Below are positions 7,968 through 17,026 of a DNA stretch of 64,000 bases, piece by piece. Each line of letters starts with the position of its first letter. The first letter of the stretch is position 1. The notes beneath the pieces were generated by a model, which was not told the DNA's origin, did no database searches, and was given only the letters and a program-made list of their open reading frames with translations. The stretch lies in NCBI GenBank assembly GCA_025464095.1, contig JAODMF010000020.1, forward strand, positions 1 to 64,000, read 5' to 3'. This stretch comes from Glaciihabitans sp. (lineage in GTDB: Bacteria > Actinomycetota > Actinomycetes > Actinomycetales > Microbacteriaceae). Both the position numbers and the translations under genes were made by a program.

Positions 7968-8819
7968 TCAGGCTGCGGACAGCGCGGCAACCTCGTCTGC
8001 GGTGAGCACGAGGTCGGCCGCCTTCGCCGAGTCGATGATGCTCGCCGGTCGCGATGCACCCGGAATCGGGATGACGACGGGGGCCAGTGCGAGTTCCCAG
8101 GCCAGGCAGATCTGCTGCGGGCTCACTCCGTGGGCGTCCGCGATCTCGGAGAAAGCGCCGCTGAGCTTCTTCGCGCCGCCGATGCCGCCGAGCGGGCTCC
8201 ACGGCAGGAACGCGATGCCGAGCTCGGCGCACAGCTCCAGCTCGGGCTCGCTGGAACGGAAGACGGGCGAGAACTGGTTCTGCACCGAGACGAGGCGGCC
8301 ACCGAGGATCTCCTGCGAGAGGCGGATGCGCTCAGGGTTGGCGTTCGAGATGCCGGCCATCCGGATGACACCCTCGTCGAGGAGGTCACGAATGGCGCCG
8401 ACCGAGTCGGCGTAGTCCACCTCGGGGTCCGGGCGGTGGAACTGGTAGAGGCCGATGGCATCCACGTTCAATCGCCGCGCGGACTCCTTCACCGCCCGCT
8501 TCAGGTAGTCGGGGTTGCCGTTGACGTACCAGCTGCCGTCACCGGGGCGCAGGTGGCCGCCCTTGGTCGCGACGAGGATGTCCGACGTGTCGGAGCCGTA
8601 CGACGCGAGCGCCTTGGCGATCAGCGTCTCGTTGTGCCCGACCTCGTCGGCGTGAATGTGGTACGCGTCTGCCGTGTCGATGAGCGTGATGCCCGCGTCC
8701 AGGGCCGCGTGGATGGTCGCGATGGCCTGCGCCTCATCCGGTCGTCCTTCGATCGAGATCGGCATCCCGCCGAATCCGATGGCGCTGACGGATACAGTGC
8801 CGATGGTGCGTTGTTGCAT
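7968..8819 (-). CDS. Aldo/keto reductase
   Basis: NAD(P)H-dependent carbonyl reductase of 283 residues with the AKR barrel. Visible family features: GFGGMP near the N-terminus, LIDTADAYHIHADEVG with catalytic Asp and Tyr, VATKGG with Lys, and YQFHRPDP with His. The ATG at 8819 has GGGAGAA seven bases upstream. The frame is open further upstream, but that extension crosses the regulator promoter. The gene is divergent from a LysR regulator, its likely controller. The substrate is unknown. Confidence 0.88.
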   Translation of the reverse strand: MQQRTIGTVSVSAIGFGGMPISIEGRPDEAQAIATIHAALDAGITLIDTADAYHIHADEVGHNETLIAKALASYGSDTSDILVATKGGHLRPGDGSWYVNGNPDYLKRAVKESARRLNVDAIGLYQFHRPDPEVDYADSVGAIRDLLDEGVIRMAGISNANPERIRLSQEILGGRLVSVQNQFSPVFRSSEPELELCAELGIAFLPWSPLGGIGGAKKLSGAFSEIADAHGVSPQQICLAWELALAPVVIPIPGASRPASIIDSAKAADLVLTADEVAALSAA

Positions 8820-8936
8820 GAGCAGTTTCTCCCTCTGGACCGCGCTTCGTGCGTAGTCCGTTGCTACGTTATGCTTCCAGCAGCCGTGAGTCCAACAGCA
8901 GAAAGTGCATGGATTCAGCAGAGGATTGGATAAGTT

Positions 8937-9854
8937 GTGGACCTTCGCCAGATGGAGTACTTCGTCGCACTCGCCGAGGAGAAGCAGTTCACTCGCGCCG
9001 CCGACCTGACCATGGTGTCGCAGTCCGGGCTCAGCGCATCCATTCGCAATCTCGAGGACGAGCTGGGCGCTCGACTCTTCACCCGCACCACCCGGCGCGT
9101 CGAGCTGACCGCCGCGGGCGAAGCACTGCTCCCCCACGCCCAGGCGCTGCTGGCGCAGGCGAACGCCGGCAGGGATGCCGTCACGTCGACGGTCGGCGAG
9201 CTTGCCGGCCACCTGCGCGTCGGCAGCGAGCAGTGCCTCGGGCTCGTGGACGTTTCCGAGCTTCTCGATCGCTTCCACCGCCGGTACGGCAGGGTCGACA
9301 TCGCTTTCGAACAGGACGGCTCAGCGCGACTGCTCTCCCGGCTGCGCGCGGGCGAGTTGGATGTCGCCTTCGTTGCCGGCAGCGCGAAGTCCTCGGGCAC
9401 CTCGAGCCTGCGGCTCGCGGGGCTCGATCACGTCTCCCTCGGCGAGGAGCCGGTGGTGCTCCTCGCACGCAGCGACCACCCACTCGCCGACAAGCGCCGC
9501 GTCAGCTGGGAAGACCTCGAGGGCGCGACGTTCATCGACTTTGGAGACAGCTGGGCCGCACGCATCCTCAATGACGAGACATTCGCTACCCGTGGGCTGC
9601 AGCGCCAGGTCGCGTTCGCCGTCAACGACGTGCATACGCTCCTCGACCTGGTCCAGCGCGGGCTTGGCATCGCCCTGGTGCCCCGCCCGATCGCGTCGAA
9701 GCCGCAGGCAAACGGACTCGTTCGGCTCCCGCTGGAGCAGAACACCGATGCCTCCTGGCGAGTGACGGCCGTCGTCGGCGCCTCCGAGCGTTCGGCCCTT
9801 ACCGCCGCCAAGCTGCTCGAACTGCTCCCCCCGCGCCGCGAGCAGGTCGCGTAG
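8937..9854 (+). CDS. LysR-family transcriptional regulator
   Basis: A 305-residue LysR-type regulator. The N-terminal winged helix (MDLRQMEYFVALAEEKQFTR, then a helix-turn-helix ending RLFTRTTRRVELT) is followed by a periplasmic-binding-protein-like effector domain from about residue 90. It starts with GTG. It is divergent from the aldo/keto reductase with 117 bases between, the classic LysR arrangement, so it probably controls that gene and itself. Its stop codon directly abuts the end of the convergent lactonase gene, leaving no intergenic space. Confidence 0.92.
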   Translation: MDLRQMEYFVALAEEKQFTRAADLTMVSQSGLSASIRNLEDELGARLFTRTTRRVELTAAGEALLPHAQALLAQANAGRDAVTSTVGELAGHLRVGSEQCLGLVDVSELLDRFHRRYGRVDIAFEQDGSARLLSRLRAGELDVAFVAGSAKSSGTSSLRLAGLDHVSLGEEPVVLLARSDHPLADKRRVSWEDLEGATFIDFGDSWAARILNDETFATRGLQRQVAFAVNDVHTLLDLVQRGLGIALVPRPIASKPQANGLVRLPLEQNTDASWRVTAVVGASERSALTAAKLLELLPPRREQVA

Positions 9855-10922
9855 CTAGACGAAGCGCACGCACACCGGCGTGGCGGCATCCACGGTCGAG
9901 ACGTGCGTGAGCGAGGGTACTGTCTCGTCGAGCGCGAAGGTGACGATGTTGTCGCTGTCCTGGTTCGCGACGACGAGGTGCCCGCCATCCGGCGACTGGA
10001 TGAAGTCGCGCGGCTCCAGCCCCAGCGACGGCTCGACCAGCTTCAGCTCTACCGTGCCGGCGGCCGGGTCGAACGCGAAGACCGCGATGCTGTCGAGACC
10101 GCGGTTGGACGCAAAGACCAGGGCTCCGGATGCGGATACCCGCACCTCGCTCGTCTGGTTGTGACCGTCGAAGTCGGCCGGCAGGGTCGACTTCAGGTCG
10201 ACCTGCGCGAAGCCGTTTGCGCTGCGGCGATAGACGACGAGGGTGCTGTCCAGTTCGTTCAGAAGGAACAGGTGGTCCCCGTCGGGATGGAAGGCGAGGT
10301 GCCGTGGGCCGGCGCCGGGCACCTGGGCGAGGCGGGCATCCACGTGCTCGGTGAGCTGGCCCGCGTCGTCGAGCTCGTAGAAGAGCACCGCGTCGAGTCC
10401 GAGATCCGGCACGAGAGCGAAACCGGTGACCGGGTCGAAAAGCACCTGGTGCGCGTGGGGTCCGGTCTGCCGAATCGCGTGCGCGCTCGACCCGCTGTGC
10501 TGAACGTGGTCGACCATGGCGCCAAGGCTTCCATCCGGCGCCAGCGCGAACACCGCGATCGAGCCGGTGCGATAGTTCGCAACCAGCAGGTAGCGGCCGC
10601 TGGGGTCCAGCTCGAGGTGTGCGGGCTCGGTGCCTGCCGACGATGCCATGTTCAGCAGCGTGAGCGCTCCACTGGACGTGTCGCGCGAGTATGCCGCGAC
10701 ACCACCGCCCTCCTGCCCCTCGAACTCCTTGGTCTCGACGACCGCATAGAGGAACCGCCCGTCAGGCGTGGTTGTCAGCCACGACGGGTTCCGCACCTCG
10801 GCAAGCACGACGTTTGCACTCACCGCGCCGTCGTCGTACTGCGCCTGGAGGATGCCGGCGGCGTGACCGTCGACGTGCGGAAGCTTCTCGGTATACGTGC
10901 CGATGAGAAGTGTTGCGGGCAT
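9855..10922 (-). CDS. Lactonase family protein (6-phosphogluconolactonase-type beta-propeller)
   Basis: Seven-bladed propeller of the YbhE/Pgl family (355 residues) that hydrolyses sugar lactones. It begins LLIGTYTEKLPHVDGHAAGI and carries repeated blade motifs such as EPAHLELDPSGRYLLVANY, GPRHLAFHPDGDHLFLLNEL and GLEPRDFIQSPDGGHLVVAN. The start at 10922 is the first ATG matching family N-termini. It is the last gene of the sugar-transport operon and is not next to pentose-phosphate genes, so it may open a lactone made by the GMC dehydrogenase nearby. A pentanucleotide repeat lies directly before the ribosome-binding region. Confidence 0.87.
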   Translation of the reverse strand: MPATLLIGTYTEKLPHVDGHAAGILQAQYDDGAVSANVVLAEVRNPSWLTTTPDGRFLYAVVETKEFEGQEGGGVAAYSRDTSSGALTLLNMASSAGTEPAHLELDPSGRYLLVANYRTGSIAVFALAPDGSLGAMVDHVQHSGSSAHAIRQTGPHAHQVLFDPVTGFALVPDLGLDAVLFYELDDAGQLTEHVDARLAQVPGAGPRHLAFHPDGDHLFLLNELDSTLVVYRRSANGFAQVDLKSTLPADFDGHNQTSEVRVSASGALVFASNRGLDSIAVFAFDPAAGTVELKLVEPSLGLEPRDFIQSPDGGHLVVANQDSDNIVTFALDETVPSLTHVSTVDAATPVCVRFV

Positions 10923-10935
10923 GGCTGTAGTTCCT

Positions 10936-10956
10936 GTTCTGTTCTGTTCTGTTCTG
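10936..10956 (-). repeat. Pentanucleotide tandem repeat upstream of the lactonase
   Basis: Four perfect GTTCT units plus one base on the plus strand. The repeat ends about 13 bases before the lactonase start codon, overlapping the place where a ribosome-binding site should lie, and sits between it and the permease gene. Confidence 0.8.
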
Positions 10957-10975
10957 TGGGAGGGGCGGGCGACGA

Positions 10976-12052
10976 CTACCGGTCGCCGCGGTGGCGAACC
11001 CGGTAGCGGTCGATTCCGACGGCGATGATGAGGACGAGTCCAACGGCAATCAGCTGGTAGAACGACGGCACCCCGATGATGATCAGGCCGGTCTGCAGAA
11101 CGACGGCGAGCACGGTTCCCCAGATGACGCCGATGATGCTGACCCGGCCACCCTCGATGAGGGTTCCGCCGATGACGACGGCGGTGATTGCAACGAGCGG
11201 GTCTTGCACGTGCCCGGCCTCGGCGGTCGACCCGTAGCGCGAGATATCGATGAACCCGGCGATTCCGCACAGGCCGCCCGCGATGGCCGCGAGCGAAACG
11301 AGCTGCGGCTTGACCCGGATACCGGCGCGTTCGGCCGAGGTTCGCTCCGATCCGAGGGCGAGGGTGCGCATCCCGTACCGCGTGAACCGCAGCAGCAGGA
11401 AGAGCGCGATGGCCGCGACGACCGCGATCATCGTGGGGTACGGAATAGAGAGGAACGATGCGAGCCCGAAATGTTCCTGCAGCGGAATCGGAACGCCCGT
11501 GATGTCGCCGCCCTGCGTGATGACCAGCGCGACGCCCGTGCCGACGCCCATCGTGCCCAGCGTCGCTATCAGCGAGTTGATGTCGAAGTAGGCGATCAGG
11601 ATGCCGTTGACGATTCCGTAGACCACCCCGGTGGCAACGCAGACGACTGCGCCGAGCGCGATGGCGACACCGAGGTTCGGGTAGTTGCCTGCGGCATCCG
11701 GGGCACCGGCCAGGGCCTTGATGGTGGACGCGCCCAGCACCGACGACAGCACCAGGTTCGAGCCGATCGACAGGTCGAAGGCGCCCGCACCGAGGAGCAT
11801 GGCGAGGCCGAGAGCGAGTAGCAGTGCTTCCGTTCCATTGATGAGCAGCGCCTGTACGTTCTGGGCGCTCCAGAACACGAAGTTGTTCGATGCGAAACCG
11901 AACGCGATGATCAGCAGCACGTCGAGGACGAGAATGTACGAGCCGGTCGACCGGAACAGCCGGCGCATCAGGCTCTGCGGCTTGACCGCGCGCAGGTCCG
12001 GGTCGATCTCGGGTTCAGACGCCTTGCTCTTGGGGGAGATCGCGGTGCTCAC
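10976..12052 (-). CDS. RbsC-type sugar ABC transporter permease
   Basis: Inner-membrane permease (358 residues) of the BPD_transp_2 class used for ribose, xylose and related sugars. Ten or so hydrophobic helices are visible, with the family stretches ALLLALGLAMLLGAGAFDLSIG, TGVVYGIVNGILI and ALGSERTSAERAGI. The start is GTG at 12052, overlapping the stop of the ATPase gene as GTGA, so subunit synthesis is coupled. It acts with the ATPase (12049-12873) and the binding protein (13693-14724). Confidence 0.93.
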   Translation of the reverse strand: MSTAISPKSKASEPEIDPDLRAVKPQSLMRRLFRSTGSYILVLDVLLIIAFGFASNNFVFWSAQNVQALLINGTEALLLALGLAMLLGAGAFDLSIGSNLVLSSVLGASTIKALAGAPDAAGNYPNLGVAIALGAVVCVATGVVYGIVNGILIAYFDINSLIATLGTMGVGTGVALVITQGGDITGVPIPLQEHFGLASFLSIPYPTMIAVVAAIALFLLLRFTRYGMRTLALGSERTSAERAGIRVKPQLVSLAAIAGGLCGIAGFIDISRYGSTAEAGHVQDPLVAITAVVIGGTLIEGGRVSIIGVIWGTVLAVVLQTGLIIIGVPSFYQLIAVGLVLIIAVGIDRYRVRHRGDR

Positions 12053-12873
12053 GCTGCTGCATCCTTTCCGTAGCCGACCATCGTGGCTACGACTTCAGGA
12101 ACCGTGAGGTCCGCTGCGGGGGATTCCAGCGCGGTCGTTCCGCGCCAGAGGATCGTGACCCGGTCGGCCACCTTGAGAACGCGGGGAAGGTCGTGCGAGA
12201 CGACCAGTACGCCGAGGCCGCGCTCGGCCACCGTGCGCATGAGATCGCAGACGATCGCGCTCTGGCGGGCTCCGAGTGCTGCCGTTGGCTCATCCATGAG
12301 AACCGCCGTGTGGCCCCACATGACGGCACGGGCGACGGCGAGCGCTTGCTTCTGGCCTCCGGAGAGAGCGCTGATGTCCACCTTCAGCGAGGGGAGCTTG
12401 ATCGACAGGTCGCGCAGCGCCTGGTCCGCCCGCTCGGTCATCTCCTTGCGGTCGAGCACGCCGAGCCTGCCGAGCAACCCGCGCGAGAGCAGCTCGTTGC
12501 CGAGGAACATGTTGTCGACGACCGACAGGTCCGGCGCGAGGGCGAGGTCCTGGTGCACCGCCTCGACTCCGCGCTCCTGCGCGTCGCGGATGCTCTGGAA
12601 CGAGACCTCCTGGTCGGCGACGATGAACTCGCCCGCGTCCGGCTTGATCATGCCGAGGAGGGTCTTCAGGAAGGTGGACTTGCCGGCGCCATTGTCGCCG
12701 AACAGGGCGACGACCTCACCGGCATGAACGGTGACGCTCGCGTCGGTCAGTGCCTGCACGTGACCGAACTTCTTGGCGATGTGCCGACCCGATATGGCGA
12801 TGTCGAAGCCGGGCTTCTCCTGGGGCACTTTTCCCGCGTGCCTGGTGCCGTCGTGCTGACTGGTCACAGTCAT
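12049..12873 (-). CDS. Sugar ABC transporter ATPase (single-domain RbsA-like)
   Basis: Energises sugar import. A 274-residue protein with one nucleotide-binding domain: Walker A GDNGAGKST, signature ALSGGQKQALAVARAV, Walker B AVLMDEPTAAL and switch His VVSHD. Classical RbsA proteins have two fused domains, so here two copies would pair, as in the FrcA/xylose-type subgroup. It is the first gene of the minus-strand transport unit after the TetR gene. Direct repeats TCGTCAACT lie in the 102 bases upstream and may be its operator. Confidence 0.93.
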   Translation of the reverse strand: MTVTSQHDGTRHAGKVPQEKPGFDIAISGRHIAKKFGHVQALTDASVTVHAGEVVALFGDNGAGKSTFLKTLLGMIKPDAGEFIVADQEVSFQSIRDAQERGVEAVHQDLALAPDLSVVDNMFLGNELLSRGLLGRLGVLDRKEMTERADQALRDLSIKLPSLKVDISALSGGQKQALAVARAVMWGHTAVLMDEPTAALGARQSAIVCDLMRTVAERGLGVLVVSHDLPRVLKVADRVTILWRGTTALESPAADLTVPEVVATMVGYGKDAAA

Positions 12874-12950
12874 CCTCCTCGTTGAGGGCTTGGTGTGGGC
12901 GGCGGCGAAGCTTCAGCGGCGCCGTGCTGGGTTCAGCGTAAAGTATGCAC

Positions 12951-12978
12951 TCGTCAACTGTCAATATTCGTCAACTAT
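12951..12978. promoter_or_regulatory. Direct-repeat operator candidate upstream of the sugar ABC operon
   Basis: TCGTCAACTGT (12951) and TCGTCAACTAT (12968) are spaced by 17 bases. A closely similar pair, TCGTAAACAGT and TCGCAAACAGT, also 17 bases apart, lies at 18038-18065 in the other control region of this locus. The second unit overlaps the last codon and stop of the TetR gene. Confidence 0.5.
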
Positions 12979-13634
12979 TCACGGGGTGCAGCAGCCGGGA
13001 GCGCATCCGGGGGGATATGGACAGGGTATCCAGCCCACCTCGACACGGTTGCGGTGAGCGACCTCCGGAAGATGGCCAGGGTGTCGATGCTCGGGTTCAG
13101 CAGCCACTGGAGCTGGATGCCGTCCATCGTCGCGTACAGCAACCGCACCTCCGCGGCGATGGCGGCGTCGTCGAGCCGGAGCACCTCCCCCGCGTCCCGC
13201 GCTTCGGTCAGGCACTCGACACCGCGTGCGATCACGCGCTCGTACCGGTCCTGGATGAAGGGCCGAGCCGGGTGATCGACATTCGACGCCTCCGCGCTCA
13301 GCGTGAGCAGGAGCTCGACCAGGCCGCGGTCCTCGCGGTTGTGCGCGATGGTTCCGAGAACCCGGTAGAAGTAGGAGATGCCTCGGGCATCGGGGGGAAT
13401 CCGCGCGTCCGTCTCGCGGTCCCATGACTCGAGAACGGCGGCGAGGAGTCCCTCTTTATTGTCGAAATGACGCGCGAGTGCCGCCGGTGTGACTCCAACG
13501 TCACCGGCTATCTGGCGAAGGGATCCGCCGGCGTAGCCGTACGTGGCGAAGATGCGCGCCGCCGACGCGATGATCTCGCGGCGCGTGCGCAGGCCGTTTT
13601 GGTACGGCCCGCGGGTAACTGGCGACCCTGACAT
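12975..13634 (-). CDS. TetR-family transcriptional regulator
   Basis: A 219-residue regulator: N-terminal TetR helix-turn-helix (TRREIIASAARIFATYGYAG, then LARHFDNKEGLLAAVLESW, about residues 18-75) followed by an all-helical ligand domain. It lies inside the sugar locus on the same strand, between the binding-protein gene and the ATPase gene, and is the only regulator of the 9.9-20 kb island, so it is the best candidate to bind the repeated motifs at 12951 and 18038. The ligand is unknown; a sugar or phosphorylated intermediate is plausible. Confidence 0.9.
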   Translation of the reverse strand: MSGSPVTRGPYQNGLRTRREIIASAARIFATYGYAGGSLRQIAGDVGVTPAALARHFDNKEGLLAAVLESWDRETDARIPPDARGISYFYRVLGTIAHNREDRGLVELLLTLSAEASNVDHPARPFIQDRYERVIARGVECLTEARDAGEVLRLDDAAIAAEVRLLYATMDGIQLQWLLNPSIDTLAIFRRSLTATVSRWAGYPVHIPPDALPAAAPRE

Positions 13635-13647
13635 GGGAACCGCGATC

Positions 13648-13680
13648 GCGGGGATGCGCCACCTGTCGGCGCATCCCCGC
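13648..13680. terminator. Hairpin after the sugar-binding protein gene
   Basis: GCGGGGATGCGCC and GGCGCATCCCCGC form a perfect 13-base stem with a 7-base loop, between the binding-protein stop and the TetR start. It could separate high expression of the binding protein from the downstream genes. Confidence 0.7.
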
Positions 13681-13692
13681 TCTCACCGGTAC

Positions 13693-14724
13693 TTAGTTAC
13701 AGGTCGACTTCTGGAGGAAGGTGACGTTTGCCGGGTCGTCCACGTTCGCCTTGGTGAGCACCTTGAGCGGAACGTTGACGGTGACCGGGTTCAGCTGGGG
13801 AACCGGAGCCCCCGGCTTTGCCGTCTTCAGGTACGAGATTGCGGCCTTCACGCCCTCGACGCCGAGACCGTAAGCCGGCTGTCCCTCAAGAGCGCTGAAC
13901 ACGCCGCTCTTCAGGCCTGCGACCTCAGCCTCGTTCGCCCCGTAGGAGTAGACCTTGATCTGGCCGCTCTTTCCGGCCTGCGCTACCGCGTTCGCTGCAC
14001 CCTCACCCTCGGGCCCGGAGATCGCGTACAGCGCCTTCAGGTCCGGGTGGGCGACGATCAGTGCCGATGCGACGGTGCTCGACTTGGTGCGGTCGAAGTC
14101 GTCGTACTGGGTGGGCAGTGGCTTGAGGTTCGGCGCCACGGCCTTCAGCTGGTCGATGACCGGCTTCCAGCGAGCGATCGCACCAGCGTCACCGGCGACT
14201 CCGCCGAGAACGCCGATGGTGCCGCTCTGGCCCTTCATCTCGTTGGCGATGTACTTGACGAACTCCGAGTTGTCTTCGCCGTTCACGAACAGCACCCGCT
14301 CCGTCGCCGGGGTGATGGTGCTGTTCACGCCGATGACCGGAGTGCCCTTCGCCATCAGGTCTTTCACCTGGGTGGAGAAGGTGCCGACCTGCCATGAGGC
14401 GAGGAGCAGGGCATCCGGCTTGGTCAGCAGCGCGGCGTTGTAGTTCGCCTGCTGCGTGGCGCTCGAGGTGTCGCTGGCCGACGAGTACCAGGTGATCTTC
14501 GATCCCATGGCCTCCGCCTGCTTCGTGGCACCACACTGCAGGGATGCCCAAAACGGGTCCTGCGTATAGGCGGCGACCCCGGCGAGATTGAAGGTCGTCT
14601 TGCCGCCGGCGGCACCGGAATTCGGCGTGCTGGATGGCGTGCTGGAGCAGCCGGCGAGGGCCGCCACGACCAGCAGCGAGGCGCTGACCGTTGCGGTGAG
14701 CATGGCTTTCTTTCTGGAATGCAT
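13693..14724 (-). CDS. Sugar ABC transporter substrate-binding lipoprotein (RbsB-type)
   Basis: Extracellular receptor of the sugar importer, 343 residues. The signal peptide has a basic start (MHSRKKAM), a hydrophobic core and the lipobox LAGCS, so the mature protein is lipid-anchored at Cys. After a Ser/Gly/Thr linker comes a Peripla_BP_4-type fold. The ATG at 14724 has GGAGG six bases upstream; longer in-frame starts would destroy the signal peptide. It lies upstream of the TetR, ATPase and permease genes and downstream of the kinase, with a strong hairpin after it. Confidence 0.93.
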   Translation of the reverse strand: MHSRKKAMLTATVSASLLVVAALAGCSSTPSSTPNSGAAGGKTTFNLAGVAAYTQDPFWASLQCGATKQAEAMGSKITWYSSASDTSSATQQANYNAALLTKPDALLLASWQVGTFSTQVKDLMAKGTPVIGVNSTITPATERVLFVNGEDNSEFVKYIANEMKGQSGTIGVLGGVAGDAGAIARWKPVIDQLKAVAPNLKPLPTQYDDFDRTKSSTVASALIVAHPDLKALYAISGPEGEGAANAVAQAGKSGQIKVYSYGANEAEVAGLKSGVFSALEGQPAYGLGVEGVKAAISYLKTAKPGAPVPQLNPVTVNVPLKVLTKANVDDPANVTFLQKSTCN

Positions 14725-14875
14725 TACGTCCTCCTTGACGAGAGTAAGCCACCTGCGTGGCTCGCCCGGATTGATGCGAGAGTTGTGCTGCTTGCGACAT
14801 CGCGGCGGATGACGCCCTTCCGGCTGCAACCGGAAAGTCTGGTGGGAACCGGCTCGAGGCCGATCACTGGGACGT

Positions 14876-16324
14876 TCATCGGAGTCCTCCGACGGGGTAG
14901 AGAGCGTCACGCACGCGGCGAGCGCGCACGGCGCGTTCCTGCAGCTGCGAGTGGATCGCGGGGCTCGGCATCCGCCGGTCCACCGCGGGGCGTGAGGCGA
15001 CATCCGCGCGGTCTGTGCCGAGGGCCAGCCAGCCGAGAATGGCGGCGCCGTTCGCGGTCGCGTACTCGGGCTCCGGCACGCAGGTTTCGCGGCCCAGCGC
15101 GTCGGTCATCAGTTGTGCCCAGGCATCATTGCGCAGGAAGCCGCCGGTCAGGTACACCCGGCTCGGGATGCCGCCGAGACTCATGACCGCCGCAGCGAGT
15201 TCCAGCAACAGGATGGCGATCCCGTCGAGCGCTGCACGATTGAGATCCGCGGCAGTGTGGTGCGGGCCGAGGCCGACAATCGCGCCGCGCAGCTCGTCGC
15301 GCCAGAGCGGAGCGCGCTCGCCCCAGACATAGGGAAGGAAGACGAGGGCGGGATCCGACGGCCGGTCGAAGGCATCGCTCACCGCGGCGCCTACCCCGTT
15401 GCCGACGATGCCCGCGGTGTAGCTGAGCACATTGCCGCCGTTGCTCCCCGCGCCGCCGAGCACCCAGAAGTCACGGAAGACCGGGTAGCACCACACGCGT
15501 GCTCCAGCGTCGACGACCCGTGCATCCACGCCCGTTCGATAGGCGATGCTCGTGCCGACCGTGCAGCTGGCCGAGTCCGTGCCGAAGCCACCGGCGCCCA
15601 GCTGGGCGAGGGGACCGTCCATTCCACCGAGCACCACCGGCGTATCGGCGGCCATTCCCAGCGCCGCTGCGAGCTCACCGCGCAGGGTCGCGACCTCGGT
15701 CGCATCCCTCACCGCGGGCAGCTGCGATTCGCAGATACCCGCTGCGGCGAGGAGCTCTTCGTCCCAGCGCCACAGGGCGGAGTCGAAGATGCCGGTCGCG
15801 GCCGCGCTCATCGGGTCGGTCCAGAACCTGCCGGTGAGGTGTTCGAACACGTAGTCCTTCGCCCCGGCAAAGCTGAGCGGCGTGGACGAGGTGGCGCGCA
15901 ACCACAGCAATTTCGCGGGCCAGTACGAGAGGTGCGCCGGGCAGAGCGTGCGCGGATAGCCGTCGACCTGCGCCTGGCGAGTTTGGGCCGCATGCGCGGC
16001 AGAGCGGGCGTCCGACCAGAGCAGGACGTCGCCGACGATCTGACGGGTCGCACCCGATCCGACGGATGCCGCGACACAGCTCGCCGTGCCCGAGAGCACG
16101 ATGGCGGCGACGAACGAGCTGGCGGCGACGTCGGCGATGCAGGCGATGGTGTTGGCGAGCACCTCATCCCAGTCGTGCGCCGAGCGACCGGAATCGTCGA
16201 CGAGGGTGACGAACGCGCGTTCCGCCGTTGCGGCGACAGTGAGGTCGGCAGCGAATGCGAAGGCCCGCACGCCGCTGGAACCGATGTCGACCGCGACCAC
16301 GACGGCGTCCTGCGCGGAGCTCAT
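14876..16324 (-). CDS. FGGY-family carbohydrate kinase
   Basis: ATP-dependent kinase of 482 residues that phosphorylates a sugar or polyol in the cytosol. Features: VVAVDIGSSGVRAFAF at the N-terminus (phosphate loop of the ASKHA fold), SCTVGTSIAYRTG in the middle, and VYLTGGFLRNDAWAQLMTDAL near the C-terminus. It resembles xylulokinase and gluconokinase types; the substrate cannot be told from sequence. The ATG overlaps the stop of the decarboxylase-like gene (ATGA), so its product probably feeds that enzyme or comes from the epimerase. Confidence 0.9.
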   Translation of the reverse strand: MSSAQDAVVVAVDIGSSGVRAFAFAADLTVAATAERAFVTLVDDSGRSAHDWDEVLANTIACIADVAASSFVAAIVLSGTASCVAASVGSGATRQIVGDVLLWSDARSAAHAAQTRQAQVDGYPRTLCPAHLSYWPAKLLWLRATSSTPLSFAGAKDYVFEHLTGRFWTDPMSAAATGIFDSALWRWDEELLAAAGICESQLPAVRDATEVATLRGELAAALGMAADTPVVLGGMDGPLAQLGAGGFGTDSASCTVGTSIAYRTGVDARVVDAGARVWCYPVFRDFWVLGGAGSNGGNVLSYTAGIVGNGVGAAVSDAFDRPSDPALVFLPYVWGERAPLWRDELRGAIVGLGPHHTAADLNRAALDGIAILLLELAAAVMSLGGIPSRVYLTGGFLRNDAWAQLMTDALGRETCVPEPEYATANGAAILGWLALGTDRADVASRPAVDRRMPSPAIHSQLQERAVRARRVRDALYPVGGLR

Positions 16325-17007
16325 GCCGTCACCGCCGAGTCGAGGTGATCGACGAAGTTGTTCCACGCCGCCACCGGGTCGAGGCTGTCCTGGATGCCCG
16401 AACCGACAATGAGGATGTCGAACCCGGCGTCGACGGCCGGTCGCGCTTCGCCGGCGGAGATGCTGCCCGCGACGACTCGCGTGAGCGCGGGCGCGGAGGC
16501 GAGCGACGCCGCCAGCTGTTCGAATTCTGCGGGCATGGCCTCGCCGTGGCGGTGTGCGCAGAGCTCGACCTCGATTCCCGCTGCTGCGGCAGTGTCGAGC
16601 CGGCGCGCGAGCACGCTCTCGTCGACCTCCCACCCGATCGCGTCGATCATGATGCGGCTCGAGGGACCGGCTGCGGATGCGGCTGACACGACCCCGGCCC
16701 ATGTCTTGTCGCTGATGACAGCGCCGATCACGGTGACCACGTCCGCTCCGGCGTCGAACGCGAAGGAGGCGATGCGCTCCCCCGCGTCGCAGATCTTCGC
16801 GTCGGCGACGACGGTCACCCCGGGCCCCATGGCCTCCCGGACGGCGCGGATTGCTTCCGCGCCCTCCGAGAGGAACAGGGGTGTGCCCACTTCCACCCGC
16901 GACGGACGCCCGGCGAGCGTACCCAGGAGGGTCAGCGATTCGCGCAGTGACGTCCGATCCAACGCGAGCTGGATCCGGGCACCGGAGGGAAGCACGGGGG
17001 TGGCCAT
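16321..17007 (-). CDS. OMPDC-superfamily enzyme (3-keto-gulonate-6-phosphate decarboxylase / hexulose-6-phosphate synthase type)
   Basis: A 228-residue (beta/alpha)8 protein. The superfamily signature DxKxxD is present as D69-A-K71-I-C-D74, together with an early LALD (D17) and VEVGTP (E39). That set fits the 3-keto-L-gulonate-6-phosphate decarboxylase/HPS group rather than pyrimidine OMP decarboxylase. The usual phosphate-binding region is present as VVAGSISAG and ILIVGSGI. It overlaps the FGGY kinase by 4 bases and follows the epimerase by 19, so it likely acts on the phosphorylated product of the kinase. Confidence 0.8.
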   Translation of the reverse strand: MATPVLPSGARIQLALDRTSLRESLTLLGTLAGRPSRVEVGTPLFLSEGAEAIRAVREAMGPGVTVVADAKICDAGERIASFAFDAGADVVTVIGAVISDKTWAGVVSAASAAGPSSRIMIDAIGWEVDESVLARRLDTAAAAGIEVELCAHRHGEAMPAEFEQLAASLASAPALTRVVAGSISAGEARPAVDAGFDILIVGSGIQDSLDPVAAWNNFVDHLDSAVTA

Positions 17008-17026
17008 GGGCGGCTGTATCTGCGGC

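Noticed and set aside
10936-10956. CRISPR-like repeat
   Set aside because: The units are five bases long without spacers; it is a simple tandem repeat.
12949-12982. Sigma70 promoter for the sugar ABC operon
   Set aside because: TTGACA is present on the minus strand but no -10 hexamer lies at acceptable spacing, so only an operator was listed.
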